Of a stretch of DNA of 64,000 nucleotides, positions 9,801 to 16,870 are shown in pieces; position 1 is the first letter of the stretch; each line of letters starts with the position of its first letter. Where the stretch lies: the NCBI GenBank assembly GCA_964540515.1, contig CAZIMS010000005.1, positions 62,001-126,000 of the forward strand, in the 5' to 3' direction. Position numbers and translations under genes: made by a program. Source of the DNA: JAOAGA01 sp964540515 (lineage in GTDB: Bacteria; CALINM01). Below the pieces are notes generated by a model. That model saw only the letters and a program-made list of their open reading frames with translations. It made no database searches and was not told the origin of the DNA.

Positions 9801-12800
9801 ACATAGAAGAGAAGTTAAAAATAACGACAGAGATAACGGAGCTCTACATAGGAGACATCATAGCTCTTACAGGCGATGGTGGAGTAACACCATATACTTT
9901 TAGCATAGAGACGTTGTCAGTTCCCTTTAGCATAACGGGCGGTAATTTAAAAGTAGAGAACACGGCAGAAGAAGGCAAGAGCTACGGCATAAGGATAAAA
10001 ATAACAGACAGTAGTGGCAGCTACAGTTATAGGGACTACACCATAAAAATAGGGAAGCTAACCATAAGAGAAGCAGAAGGTAGTCGCTTATACGGTATAG
10101 AAGGTAGCAGCTACGTACTTCAGTTAATAACAGAAGGAGGAATAGGTAGCTACAGCTATAGCATAAAGACGGGCGTCTTACCTGGCGGACTAATCCTAAA
10201 CCGTACAGAGGGTAAGATACAAGGCATACCTACGACAAGTGGTAGTTACAACATTACGATTCAGTCAGAAGACATAAAAGGTCACAAAGGGGAGAAGAGC
10301 TATACCATTCACATATATCCTGCCTTAAACATAAACACTACTACCATAACCACACAGTGGACGAAAGGGGTAGCCTATCCAGCCACAACAATAACAGCCA
10401 GTGGTGGTTTTGGTGGGGTCTATCTCTACAGCATGAACAGTACCAATGGTTTAAACATAGACAGTACAGGCCAAATAACAGGCACGCCGATAACAGCGGG
10501 CAACTTTACATACACCATCCAAGTAGAAGACGAGTTAGGCTTTAAGACGACCAAAGAGGTACTACTAACCATAAACGAAGAGCCTAAGATAACACAAACA
10601 GAAGATACGATCTACCTTGAGAAAGGAGGAGAGTACGGGTTAAGCCATAGTGGTGGTACAGCGCCGTTCACATGGTCTGTAATTGGGGCACTGCCGACAG
10701 GTGTAACCCTAAGCGGGAACAAGTTAGAAGCGACACCATCGGCAAGTGGTACGAGCACAGTAACATTAAGGGTAACAGACACAACAGGAGCCTATTCGGA
10801 AAAAGAGGTAAAGGTAGAAGTATTAGACAACCTAACAATAACGACAGATCCTGTAGACATAACAAAAGGGATAGTAGGTCAGAAGTATTTAGCAGAGCTA
10901 ATAATAAGTGGAGGCAAGACACCGTACAAAGTAACGCAGAAGAGTCTAATAGGTGGGCTAATACTAAGTCAGTTAGAAGGCAGGTGGTATCTTAGTGGTG
11001 TTCCGAGCCAGAGTGGAGATCAGTCGGTCGAGATAGAGATAGAAGACAATAGGGGAGTAAAGACTCTTTACAAGAAGACCATAACCATCTATGAAGAGCT
11101 AACCATAGAAGTAGATCAGCCGAAAGATGGAGGAAAAGATAGCCCCTACAGTGAAACCCTAACGTTAAAGACGAAAGGTGGAAAAGCGCCCTATAGCTAT
11201 ACGGTAACAGGTTTACCGATAGGGATAACATACAACATAACAGGCACACAGCTAACCCTAAGCGGTACACCGGCAGGATCAGGTAGCCATATTATAAAAA
11301 TAGAAGTAACAGACGCTAACAACTTCAAGAGTAATACAGAAATAACCCTAACAATCCATGAGGAGCTAATCCTTACGCTAAGCAAAGACATAGCGTCAGT
11401 ACTATACACCAACGATACAATAGAGACGGATGCGATAACAAGAGGAGGTAGTGGCAATTACAGCTACAGCATAATAGGTACATGGCCGATGGGATTAACC
11501 ATAGAAGAGAAGACGGGTAAAATAACGGGGAAGATAACAGGAGTAGTGGGGACAGCATACACTTTTGACATAAAAGTAACAGACACGAAGACAGGCATAA
11601 CAAAAACGAAAGCAGTAACAACGGAAATAAAAGAGATAGTGCAGACGGCAACGACAGTCTTTCCGTACGAAGGGATAGTAGGCAGGTCTATAAACATAGA
11701 GATAACAGGTACAAACGGCAGTAGTCCATACCTATATCAGATAGTACAGGGCAGCATATCTGGCATAACCATAACCACCCTAAACAACAAAGGGCTGATA
11801 AGCGGGGTACCACTTCAGAAGGGGGATTACACACTAAGAGTACGAGTAACAGACAGAGATGGGCACTATAGTGAGAAGGACTATCACTTTACCATCTATG
11901 AGGAGCTAAAGATAAACAACAGCAACCTAAAGAATGGTATACAGGGGACAACATACAATGATCAGATAAACATAACAGGCGGTGTAGTAACAGGCTTTAG
12001 CAACTATTCGAGCAGTGCGATAGGCTTACCTGAAGGACTAATGATAAACAAGAGCGGTGGGATAAATGGGATACCGAGAGTAGGAGGCAGCTACAACGTA
12101 AAGATAAAAGTAGTAGACGGCAAGGGATTTGAAGTGGAGCGGGATCTACTCATTAACATAGAAGAGAAGTTAAAAATAACGACAGAGATAACGGAGCTCT
12201 ACATAGGAGACATCATAGCTCTTACAGGCGATGGTGGAGTAACACCATATACTTTTAGCATAGAGACGTTGTCAGTTCCCTTTAGCATAACGGGCGGTAA
12301 TTTAAAAGTAGAGAACACGGCAGAAGAAGGCAAGAGCTACGGCATAAGGATAAAAATAACAGACAGTAGTGGCAGCTACAGTTATAGGGACTACACCATA
12401 AAAATAGGGAAGCTAACCATAAGCGAAGCTGTAGGAACTAAGTTTTACGGGATGATTGGGGAACAATATTCTTTAGCTCTTAATGCTTCTGGTGGTATAG
12501 GTAATATAAGCTGGACTATAAACTCTGGTTCGTTACCTCCTGGCTTATTACTCAACTCTGCCACTGGAATGGTTTTCGGGGTACCATCAGCGTCAGGTAG
12601 TTACACATTTACGGTAAAAGCAGAAGATGCTGCAGGACATATTAAGATTAAATCTTACAATTTAGTTATTTATGAACAACTAATTATTGTCAACACAACT
12701 TTAAGTAATTGGACAGTTAACACACCATATAGCGTCTCAATTAGTGCTACTGGAGGTACTGGATCTTATTATTATTCAATGAATTCAACAAATGGTCTTT

Positions 12801-15391
12801 CTATCAATTCTTCGACAGGTCTTATATCAGGAACACCTATTTTAGCTGGTACCTTTGTATATACTGTAACAGTTACCGATAGTTTAGGTTTTACTACAAA
12901 TAAAAATTTTACAATAGTCATTAATGAACTGCCTAAGATCTCAAGTCCTGATGTAGTTTATCTATTTGCAGGTTTAACACCTACATTTAGTTTAAGCGTT
13001 AATAACGGCACAGCTCCTTTTAATTGGTCTGTTTTAGCTGGAAGTATATCAGGTATTACTATTAATAATGATGGAACTCTCTCTGGTACCCCCCTCTCCG
13101 GTGATTATACAGTAACTGTAAAAGTAACAGATAATGCAGCTCAATCTGATACCAAAGGGATAATCTTTAAAGTGATAAATCCTCTTAATATAACCACTGA
13201 ACCTTCATCTACAAGTTTTAATGGTATAGTCAATATACCCTTTAAGATATTCCTTGATGGTAGCGGTGGAGTTTCTCCTTATAATTGGTCAATAAATGCA
13301 AACATACCAGGTCTTTCTTTAACTTCTATGGCAGGAAGAGGAATGTTGTCTGGAGTTCCAACTTCAGTAGGTGATTATCCTGTAAAAATATCACTTATTG
13401 ACTCAAAGGGGAATAAAAAAGAAACTGAGTTTTTAATAACTATCTATCCCGAACTTAAGATTACAAATAATAATCTTAAAAATGGTGTTTTAGGAGATAG
13501 CTACTTAGACCAATTCTTAATCACTGGAGGAAGTGGAAATTATTCTTATGCAATAACTTCAGGCACTTTACATACAGGAGTTTCTCTTAACCCTTCTACT
13601 GGGATTATATCTGGTACACCAACTGAAAGCGGAACTAAGGCTTTTAGACTAGCCCTTACGGATGTCACAGCTAATTTAACCATAGAGAAAGATTTTACCT
13701 TGTCTGTTTATCAGCGTCCTATTATTACTACAAATCCAAATTTGGGTACTCTCTATAATGGTCAGGTAATAAATATACCCTTGCAATCGAGTTTGGGTTC
13801 AACAACGACTTATACATATAGTTTGGTAAGTGGTACCCTTCCTGCTGGTTTAACCTTAGACAGTGGAGGAGCTATAGCAGGCAAGATAAATTCAACTACC
13901 GGGACTTTTACTTTTAATCTGAAGGTTAAAGATGGTAACAATATAGAAAGTACTCCTGTGAGCTTTACAGTTAATATTGGTAATATAACCTTAAACACTA
14001 GTAACTATAAAAATATCTCAATGGTTAATAGAGATTACTCCTCAAGTTTAATAATAAGTGGTGGTGATCAGCCCTTTGATATAAAGTTAATTCCAAATAC
14101 CACCTCAGTGCCGCCAGGGATCTCCACGGAAATATCTGGTAATTTTATAAATATAAAAGGCAAGCCGACTCAGGGAGGTATTTATAACTTTAATTTAGTG
14201 ATAACAGATAGTAAAAACGCTCAAGTTATACAGAATTTACAATTAAATGTCTTAGATGAGTTGGTTTTTGACAAACAGACACTTATTTCGGCTATTGCCG
14301 GTCAAGCTTACACTGAGCAAATAACAGTTAGCGGAGGGGATCAATCCAATTTAACTTTTGTCAAGAAATCAGGTATCTTGCCACAGGGGATTACTCTTAA
14401 CTCAGACGGTACAATTTCAGGTACTACTAATGCCATAGGAAATTTCCTTTTTGTTGTCAGGGTTACCGATGCTCAGGGTTTTATTGCTGAAAAGGAGTAT
14501 ACCCTTTCTGTCTCAGACAAGGTTAAGCTTTCTGTAGAAAAAGATAGTTATTATTTTCAGCCCAATAGAGCGATTACAAGTATTCAGATTAATGCAACTG
14601 GTGGCTCTACACCATATCTTTTTAATGTAACTGGACTACCAAGTGGAATTAACTACCAGATTACCGATAAGGGGTTGACTCTTACTGGTACGCCTACTAC
14701 AAAAGGTAACTATACAGTCTCTGTTACGGTTACTGATAACGGTGGGTCGACCAGTACCAAGACGTTTACAATAACAATTGATGACCTGACAATTGATAGC
14801 TCTGGTTTGGTATTAGAGACAGATGTTAATGATGACTATTTTGGGTGGCTAAAGGTAGAAGGTGGTGCTGATGATGCTGTTTATGAATGGACTTTAGAGA
14901 ATGGTCTGCTACCTGATGGATTGAGTTTAGGTGTAAATACAGGATTAATAACTGGAAAGGCAACCAAAGAAGGGATATTTAGATTTACAGTAAAGGTTAC
15001 CGATAAAAATACAGGTGTTTATGGTACAACAACTTTGCAGATTAAAGTTGTGGGAGATGTAATATATGCAAAAGAATCAGGTAGTTGGAAATGTTTTATC
15101 GCAACAGCTACCTATGGTTCCTATCTTGATCCCCATGTTAAGGTTTTAAGAGATTTTAGAGATAAGTTTTTATTAACTAATAGATTAGGAAAAGAGTTTG
15201 TTAAGTTTTACTATAGACACAGTCCGAAGGTAGCAAAAATTATAGCGGAGAATGATATATTAAGATATGTAGTGAGGACTTTGTTGACACCAATAGTTTA
15301 TATGATTAAGTTTTGCGAGCTTACATTACTGGGATTTTTATTAGTTTTAATTCCTATATCAAGGAAGCTTAAGAAAGGATGTAGGCTATGA
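3869..15391 (+). CDS. Giant putative-Ig-repeat surface protein with C-terminal CFI-box domain
   Basis: This 3840-residue protein has a hydrophobic N-terminus ending in FILIRC, which resembles a lipobox but has an unusual Arg before the Cys. Residues about 50-600 hold propeller-like blades with the recurring phrase WEDxRNGNxDIYG. Residues about 607-705 look like an ASH/HYDIN-type choice-of-anchor domain (SLDFGTV, QNTGDADL). From about 715 to 3730 there are some thirty or more He_PIG-type Ig repeats of roughly 85-90 residues with the cores LPxGLxLN, GxIxGTP and VTDxxG. The C-terminus from about residue 3741 is a CFI-box (CFIATATYGS), followed by a hydrophobic helix and basic tail. The likely role is a cell-surface adhesin or stalk; the ligand is unknown. 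A 636-bp perfect repeat and a codon-use island lie within. queF overlaps the stop codon. Confidence 0.85.
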   Translation: MSKNANNKVVLSIFFSLLCLFILIRCGSEKGSFLSGSLSDGKISKAGRLGSEDINFSIVSSTSNNQTRPKLAFNNISSNYFLVWEDRRNGNADIYGEVVYSKYFPGTSTTYNFSRPIREVIAYDQYESKISTSSYTILGIGSNSVTISGLPTNTYLVFISKDFAIATGSAEQKNPTISFGCDGSTCRFMVLWEDYTNGIDKPFINGRLFDGLFNSTPFTPTGSTFPYYSYTQSSYNLNNTSVGSLAQIEPDVTFDEFNKNFIVTWVDRNSLERRYKFSPRKSLISDLANTGATTSFSLYSSFSPLTDQRVAVYRKFDVTGIAVDKVELNSDVVHNDKFLSSDVYIDNANNIIILGQRASIFRNEKTPKVSVNDNGEILSAYVAQKVNFKVKLSYTSDGASAIVSGPNFTSLSSLSYGQSNQLFIRYLNPLYTPKDYERKLYQNPYLIDAALDANVLDYGLVRLSGDRILVLYTVGDKLRKVIVDLSTGLYTTPEDLVSDTTKVINSLSVSKAAGGHYLVAYEEFDSTTNISQIKGLFLKSNGDKDGSPFTLTNNSTSNKRYPSVARGDAFTNRFLTVYEDSRNGSFFSSNMDIYGNFYSRQIVLKPQIYLPITSLDFGTVYSNTTTIKQYSIQNTGDADLVISSIVSTSLPTFDPVETSTTISPSSSKNLNVRFIPSSAGSFNAFLNISSNSFQSPKKTIKLSGKSVFPTMIEEVSPLISFAIENQPLPETNRYAAKFNYGIPPYSWQISGAPFLSFTKISSVSSTNRDRILIRGTPVGINPPNVGQSIPINITISDKNSRSFTYDKELRVYPALSINDSSLPLGIQGNNYNHTLNVSGGRGSGNYAFSNISSSTFPGKLSTLGLSLNSSTGTITGIPKLSGDFTFTISLCDKDVSSYCTSKNLSLSVSKTLNITTNLTQIYAGKSINFVATGGSAPYKWSSSNLNTSVFKLYSSGLFKAYSSASKGFYNFRVRATDSIGAYDEKDFNVEVKKIGINSVSNNLLNAMVGKQYTLALTANDTIGAYTWGLKSGTLPPGLIIETNTGIIAGTPSVSNISGFSFVVEVTDSDNNKAEIPLTIKVYPELKINSSHLKTEWTEGLSYNEFVSIDVGSRVMGNSYIFNLSGPAIGLNIYKFGNYSGNLKATSLPVGEYAYTVTTFDNLGFQAAKAFNLKINPSPQITSSGNIILFQNYSSNNHFTFSAAGGTGALSFSMTPINYNGIKIDSSGRLYGKSSTLDTSGTSVTITVTDSLGASAQKNFTFYTYDSLNITTDPAIFPTKAMKGKSYSVKFIASGGPPTSENYVYSMTNIPGGLTFSTFLGQGILQGSPFQEGDNTFTINVSKGSASRSQSYTFTVYPEIKINDLNLPIAVKGKNYSHTLDIIGGSNVFNNYSAQYTFIGSSPGGITFNNLTISGTPLNTGSYSLKVRVYDKTVGSQYYDEKTFSINIYNQPTFSNLSSFGTVYEGQNISFQAEAINGVSPYVYTKIGGILPAGLSFSNIGLISGKLGINTFGNYSVIVVAKDSLNIESEPKKYRFYVDKINISGTVTNNTMVGKPYLAILTVNGGTAPYNTVILGNPIAPPGLSATTTGNNIILTGTPTTEGSYGFKVKVTDFRGAETENSYSITVHPELKITNTSLPPAVVGTSYNTPILAEGGSGVFSKYSTISGNLPAGLSLNKTTGSISGTATVKGTYSFTIRVFDSNNLTADKLLSINVYEKILIQASSLPSNWYQNDTINYNLTYTGGSGSVQWTLTSGALPEGLTLNSAGLISGKIDTSGTFTFTIRITDLVNGDYDEKTYTTILKTIPISESKPGPYSAIIGKSFSLNILTTDTNSPHIFEISNGNVPGLNIITFEGKGLISGVPLQKGDYTLRVRVTDRDGHYSEKDYHFTIYEELKINNSNLKNGIQGTTYNDQINITGGVVTGFSNYSSSAIGLPEGLMINKSGGINGIPRVGGSYNVKIKVVDGKGFEVERDLLINIEEKLKITTEITELYIGDIIALTGDGGVTPYTFSIETLSVPFSITGGNLKVENTAEEGKSYGIRIKITDSSGSYSYRDYTIKIGKLTIREAEGSRLYGIEGSSYVLQLITEGGIGSYSYSIKTGVLPGGLILNRTEGKIQGIPTTSGSYNITIQSEDIKGHKGEKSYTIHIYPALNINTTTITTQWTKGVAYPATTITASGGFGGVYLYSMNSTNGLNIDSTGQITGTPITAGNFTYTIQVEDELGFKTTKEVLLTINEEPKITQTEDTIYLEKGGEYGLSHSGGTAPFTWSVIGALPTGVTLSGNKLEATPSASGTSTVTLRVTDTTGAYSEKEVKVEVLDNLTITTDPVDITKGIVGQKYLAELIISGGKTPYKVTQKSLIGGLILSQLEGRWYLSGVPSQSGDQSVEIEIEDNRGVKTLYKKTITIYEELTIEVDQPKDGGKDSPYSETLTLKTKGGKAPYSYTVTGLPIGITYNITGTQLTLSGTPAGSGSHIIKIEVTDANNFKSNTEITLTIHEELILTLSKDIASVLYTNDTIETDAITRGGSGNYSYSIIGTWPMGLTIEEKTGKITGKITGVVGTAYTFDIKVTDTKTGITKTKAVTTEIKEIVQTATTVFPYEGIVGRSINIEITGTNGSSPYLYQIVQGSISGITITTLNNKGLISGVPLQKGDYTLRVRVTDRDGHYSEKDYHFTIYEELKINNSNLKNGIQGTTYNDQINITGGVVTGFSNYSSSAIGLPEGLMINKSGGINGIPRVGGSYNVKIKVVDGKGFEVERDLLINIEEKLKITTEITELYIGDIIALTGDGGVTPYTFSIETLSVPFSITGGNLKVENTAEEGKSYGIRIKITDSSGSYSYRDYTIKIGKLTISEAVGTKFYGMIGEQYSLALNASGGIGNISWTINSGSLPPGLLLNSATGMVFGVPSASGSYTFTVKAEDAAGHIKIKSYNLVIYEQLIIVNTTLSNWTVNTPYSVSISATGGTGSYYYSMNSTNGLSINSSTGLISGTPILAGTFVYTVTVTDSLGFTTNKNFTIVINELPKISSPDVVYLFAGLTPTFSLSVNNGTAPFNWSVLAGSISGITINNDGTLSGTPLSGDYTVTVKVTDNAAQSDTKGIIFKVINPLNITTEPSSTSFNGIVNIPFKIFLDGSGGVSPYNWSINANIPGLSLTSMAGRGMLSGVPTSVGDYPVKISLIDSKGNKKETEFLITIYPELKITNNNLKNGVLGDSYLDQFLITGGSGNYSYAITSGTLHTGVSLNPSTGIISGTPTESGTKAFRLALTDVTANLTIEKDFTLSVYQRPIITTNPNLGTLYNGQVINIPLQSSLGSTTTYTYSLVSGTLPAGLTLDSGGAIAGKINSTTGTFTFNLKVKDGNNIESTPVSFTVNIGNITLNTSNYKNISMVNRDYSSSLIISGGDQPFDIKLIPNTTSVPPGISTEISGNFINIKGKPTQGGIYNFNLVITDSKNAQVIQNLQLNVLDELVFDKQTLISAIAGQAYTEQITVSGGDQSNLTFVKKSGILPQGITLNSDGTISGTTNAIGNFLFVVRVTDAQGFIAEKEYTLSVSDKVKLSVEKDSYYFQPNRAITSIQINATGGSTPYLFNVTGLPSGINYQITDKGLTLTGTPTTKGNYTVSVTVTDNGGSTSTKTFTITIDDLTIDSSGLVLETDVNDDYFGWLKVEGGADDAVYEWTLENGLLPDGLSLGVNTGLITGKATKEGIFRFTVKVTDKNTGVYGTTTLQIKVVGDVIYAKESGSWKCFIATATYGSYLDPHVKVLRDFRDKFLLTNRLGKEFVKFYYRHSPKVAKIIAENDILRYVVRTLLTPIVYMIKFCELTLLGFLLVLIPISRKLKKGCRL
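9433..10068 (+). repeat. 636-bp perfect direct repeat, copy 1 (inside giant gene)
   Basis: Read base by base, this block is identical to 11788-12423 with an offset of 2355 bases (785 codons), and it is in the same reading frame. It encodes 212 residues spanning more than two Ig repeats, from KGLISGVPLQ to GKLTI. Identity stops abruptly at both ends (9432 and 10069). Perfect synonymous-site identity points to a recent duplication or gene conversion. Confidence 0.95.
11788..12423 (+). repeat. 636-bp perfect direct repeat, copy 2 (inside giant gene)
   Basis: This is the second copy of 9433-10068. It marks the right edge of the codon-use island; immediately after 12423 the sequence returns to the T-rich codon style of the rest of the gene. 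Recombination with copy 1 would remove 2355 bases in frame. Confidence 0.95.
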
Positions 15392-15753
15392 GATATGGTG
15401 AAGAAGAGATAAGTTCTGCAAAACTAGAGATCTGGGACAACCCAAGCCCTGATAGGGATTATCTTATTGAGATCTCCTTTCCAGAGTTTACCTGTCTCTG
15501 TCCTCGTTCAGGATACCCAGATTTTGCTACGATTAAAATTAACTATGTTCCAGATAGGTACATAGTTGAGCTTAAATCTCTGAAACTTTTTTTAAATAAG
15601 TATCGTAATGAATATATCTCCCATGAAAAGGTTGTTAACGAAATATATGATAAGCTTAAGGAGGTTTTGACCCCCCGATTTATCGAAGTAGTTGGCGATT
15701 TTAATCCACGAGGTAACGTAAAGACCATCATAAAAGTAAGTAGTAAGAAATAA
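15388..15753 (+). CDS. queF: NADPH-dependent 7-cyano-7-deazaguanine reductase (preQ0 reductase)
   Basis: QueF reduces the nitrile preQ0 to the amine preQ1 in queuosine tRNA-modification synthesis, in the cytoplasm. The 121-residue size fits the short unimodular (Bacillus-type) class. The nucleophile is Cys38 and the proton-donor Asp45 in the stretch CLCPRSGYPDF. The substrate-binding ELKSLK motif is at 61-66 and a His-Glu pair at 79-80. Its ATG overlaps the TGA of the giant gene by four bases, so translation may be coupled, although the two functions look unrelated. No other queuosine genes are in the window. Confidence 0.94.
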   Translation: MRYGEEEISSAKLEIWDNPSPDRDYLIEISFPEFTCLCPRSGYPDFATIKINYVPDRYIVELKSLKLFLNKYRNEYISHEKVVNEIYDKLKEVLTPRFIEVVGDFNPRGNVKTIIKVSSKK

Positions 15754-15810
15754 AATAGTTTTTCCAAGTCAACAAATAAGTTTTAAAAATTTAGATCATT
15801 GTCAGAAAAA

Positions 15811-15864
15811 AACAAAAAACAGATAACATAAATTTTTAATTTAAAAATGTCTGTATTTTTTGTT
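15811..15864. repeat. AT-rich imperfect inverted repeat
   Basis: The arms AACAAAAAACAGA...CAT and ATG...CTGTATTTTTTGTT pair with small bulges around an inner perfect palindrome, ATTTTTAA-T-TTAAAAAT. It lies between queF and the cytochrome operon. It may be a weak terminator for the giant-gene/queF transcript or a regulator site upstream of the cytochrome genes; the sequence alone cannot decide. Nothing else recognisable is in 15754-15926. Confidence 0.45.
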
Positions 15865-15926
15865 TAAAATTAGTTTTTTTTTTCAAAAAATATGATATAG
15901 TTTAAAAAAAATATCGGGGACCATTT

Positions 15927-16862
15927 ATGCTTAAGTATCTGTTGTTATTACTCACCATAACAGTTTTTGGCTGCACCTATTTTACTACTTCTAAACCTAT
16001 ACTAAAACAATCAGAGTTTGAGAAAATGATAGCAGGAAGGTTTGATGCTGATTATGTTGGTACAGATACCTGTTTGTTTAGGTGCCACGAACATGACAAA
16101 CTTAATGAATACTTTAAGAAAAGCGTACATGCCGAACAGATTGCTAAAGAAACAGCCCTACCTCTGGTTAATTGCGAGACCTGCCATGGCCCAGGAAGTC
16201 TTGCTATTGAGAATATAAAAGAGGTAAATGGTAAAAAACAGTGTGATTATGAAACCCTAATTGATCTTAAAAAATTACCTGCTGGAGCAAAAAATCTAAC
16301 TTGCCTTAAATGTCATACCATATCTTCGACTCCCAGTACTGTCTTTTTTAGAGGATCAGCCCATGATATTAACGATGTAGCTTGTAGTGACTGTCACAGG
16401 CTCCATCAGTCACCACTACAAAAAGTTGGTTTTAATGAACAGGCAGATATGTGCCTTAACTGTCATAAGAAGATAAAGATACAATTTAAAGCCCTTTCCC
16501 ATCATCCTGTTATAGAACGGAAGATGGTCTGTACAGATTGTCATAATCCTCATGGTTCAAACTCAGATAATCTTTTAAAGAAAGACAGCATTAAAGAAGT
16601 TTGTATAAGATGTCATCTGGAAAAGGGGGCTTCTAATCCCTTTTCTCATGGTGATGTAATAGAGGATTGTACAAATTGTCATAATCCCCATGGTTCTAAC
16701 AATGATAATCTCCTTAAATTTAGAGAACCAACGCTATGTTTAAAGTGCCATAAAGGACATCACACAAGTTCTCTTAATGATAGCAGGAAACTCTATAATA
16801 GATGTAGTGATTGCCACTCTTCAATTCATGGAAGTACTACTCCAAAAGGGCTTCTTAGGTAG
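15927..16862 (+). CDS. Decaheme c-type cytochrome lipoprotein, DmsE/MtrA-like
   Basis: Proteins of this type carry electrons across the periplasm into an outer-membrane porin. The N-terminus (LLLLLTITVFGC) is a signal with a lipobox-like Cys16, so the mature protein is probably lipid-anchored. Nine CxxCH heme sites are visible, beginning at residues 83, 126, 153, 176, 202, 226, 248, 271 and 293. A tenth, at 49-54, is CLFRCH, a CX3CH variant. Extra histidines in NPHGS and HRLH contexts fit bis-His ligation. The size of 311 residues and heme count match the DmsE/MtrA/PioA group. The porin gene starts nine bases downstream. Confidence 0.87.
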   Translation: MLKYLLLLLTITVFGCTYFTTSKPILKQSEFEKMIAGRFDADYVGTDTCLFRCHEHDKLNEYFKKSVHAEQIAKETALPLVNCETCHGPGSLAIENIKEVNGKKQCDYETLIDLKKLPAGAKNLTCLKCHTISSTPSTVFFRGSAHDINDVACSDCHRLHQSPLQKVGFNEQADMCLNCHKKIKIQFKALSHHPVIERKMVCTDCHNPHGSNSDNLLKKDSIKEVCIRCHLEKGASNPFSHGDVIEDCTNCHNPHGSNNDNLLKFREPTLCLKCHKGHHTSSLNDSRKLYNRCSDCHSSIHGSTTPKGLLR

Positions 16863-16870
16863 GGGGAAAT

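Noticed and set aside
10668..11697. Cluster of long antisense open frames inside the giant gene
   Set aside because: They arise from the island's codon choice, which avoids sense codons that make antisense stops. The peptides are low-complexity Leu/Ser-rich and none has a ribosome site or known motif.
9433..12423. Repeats in the giant gene as a CRISPR array or mobile element
   Set aside because: The repeats are coding and in frame, far too long for CRISPR, and no transposase, integrase or terminal inverted repeat is present.
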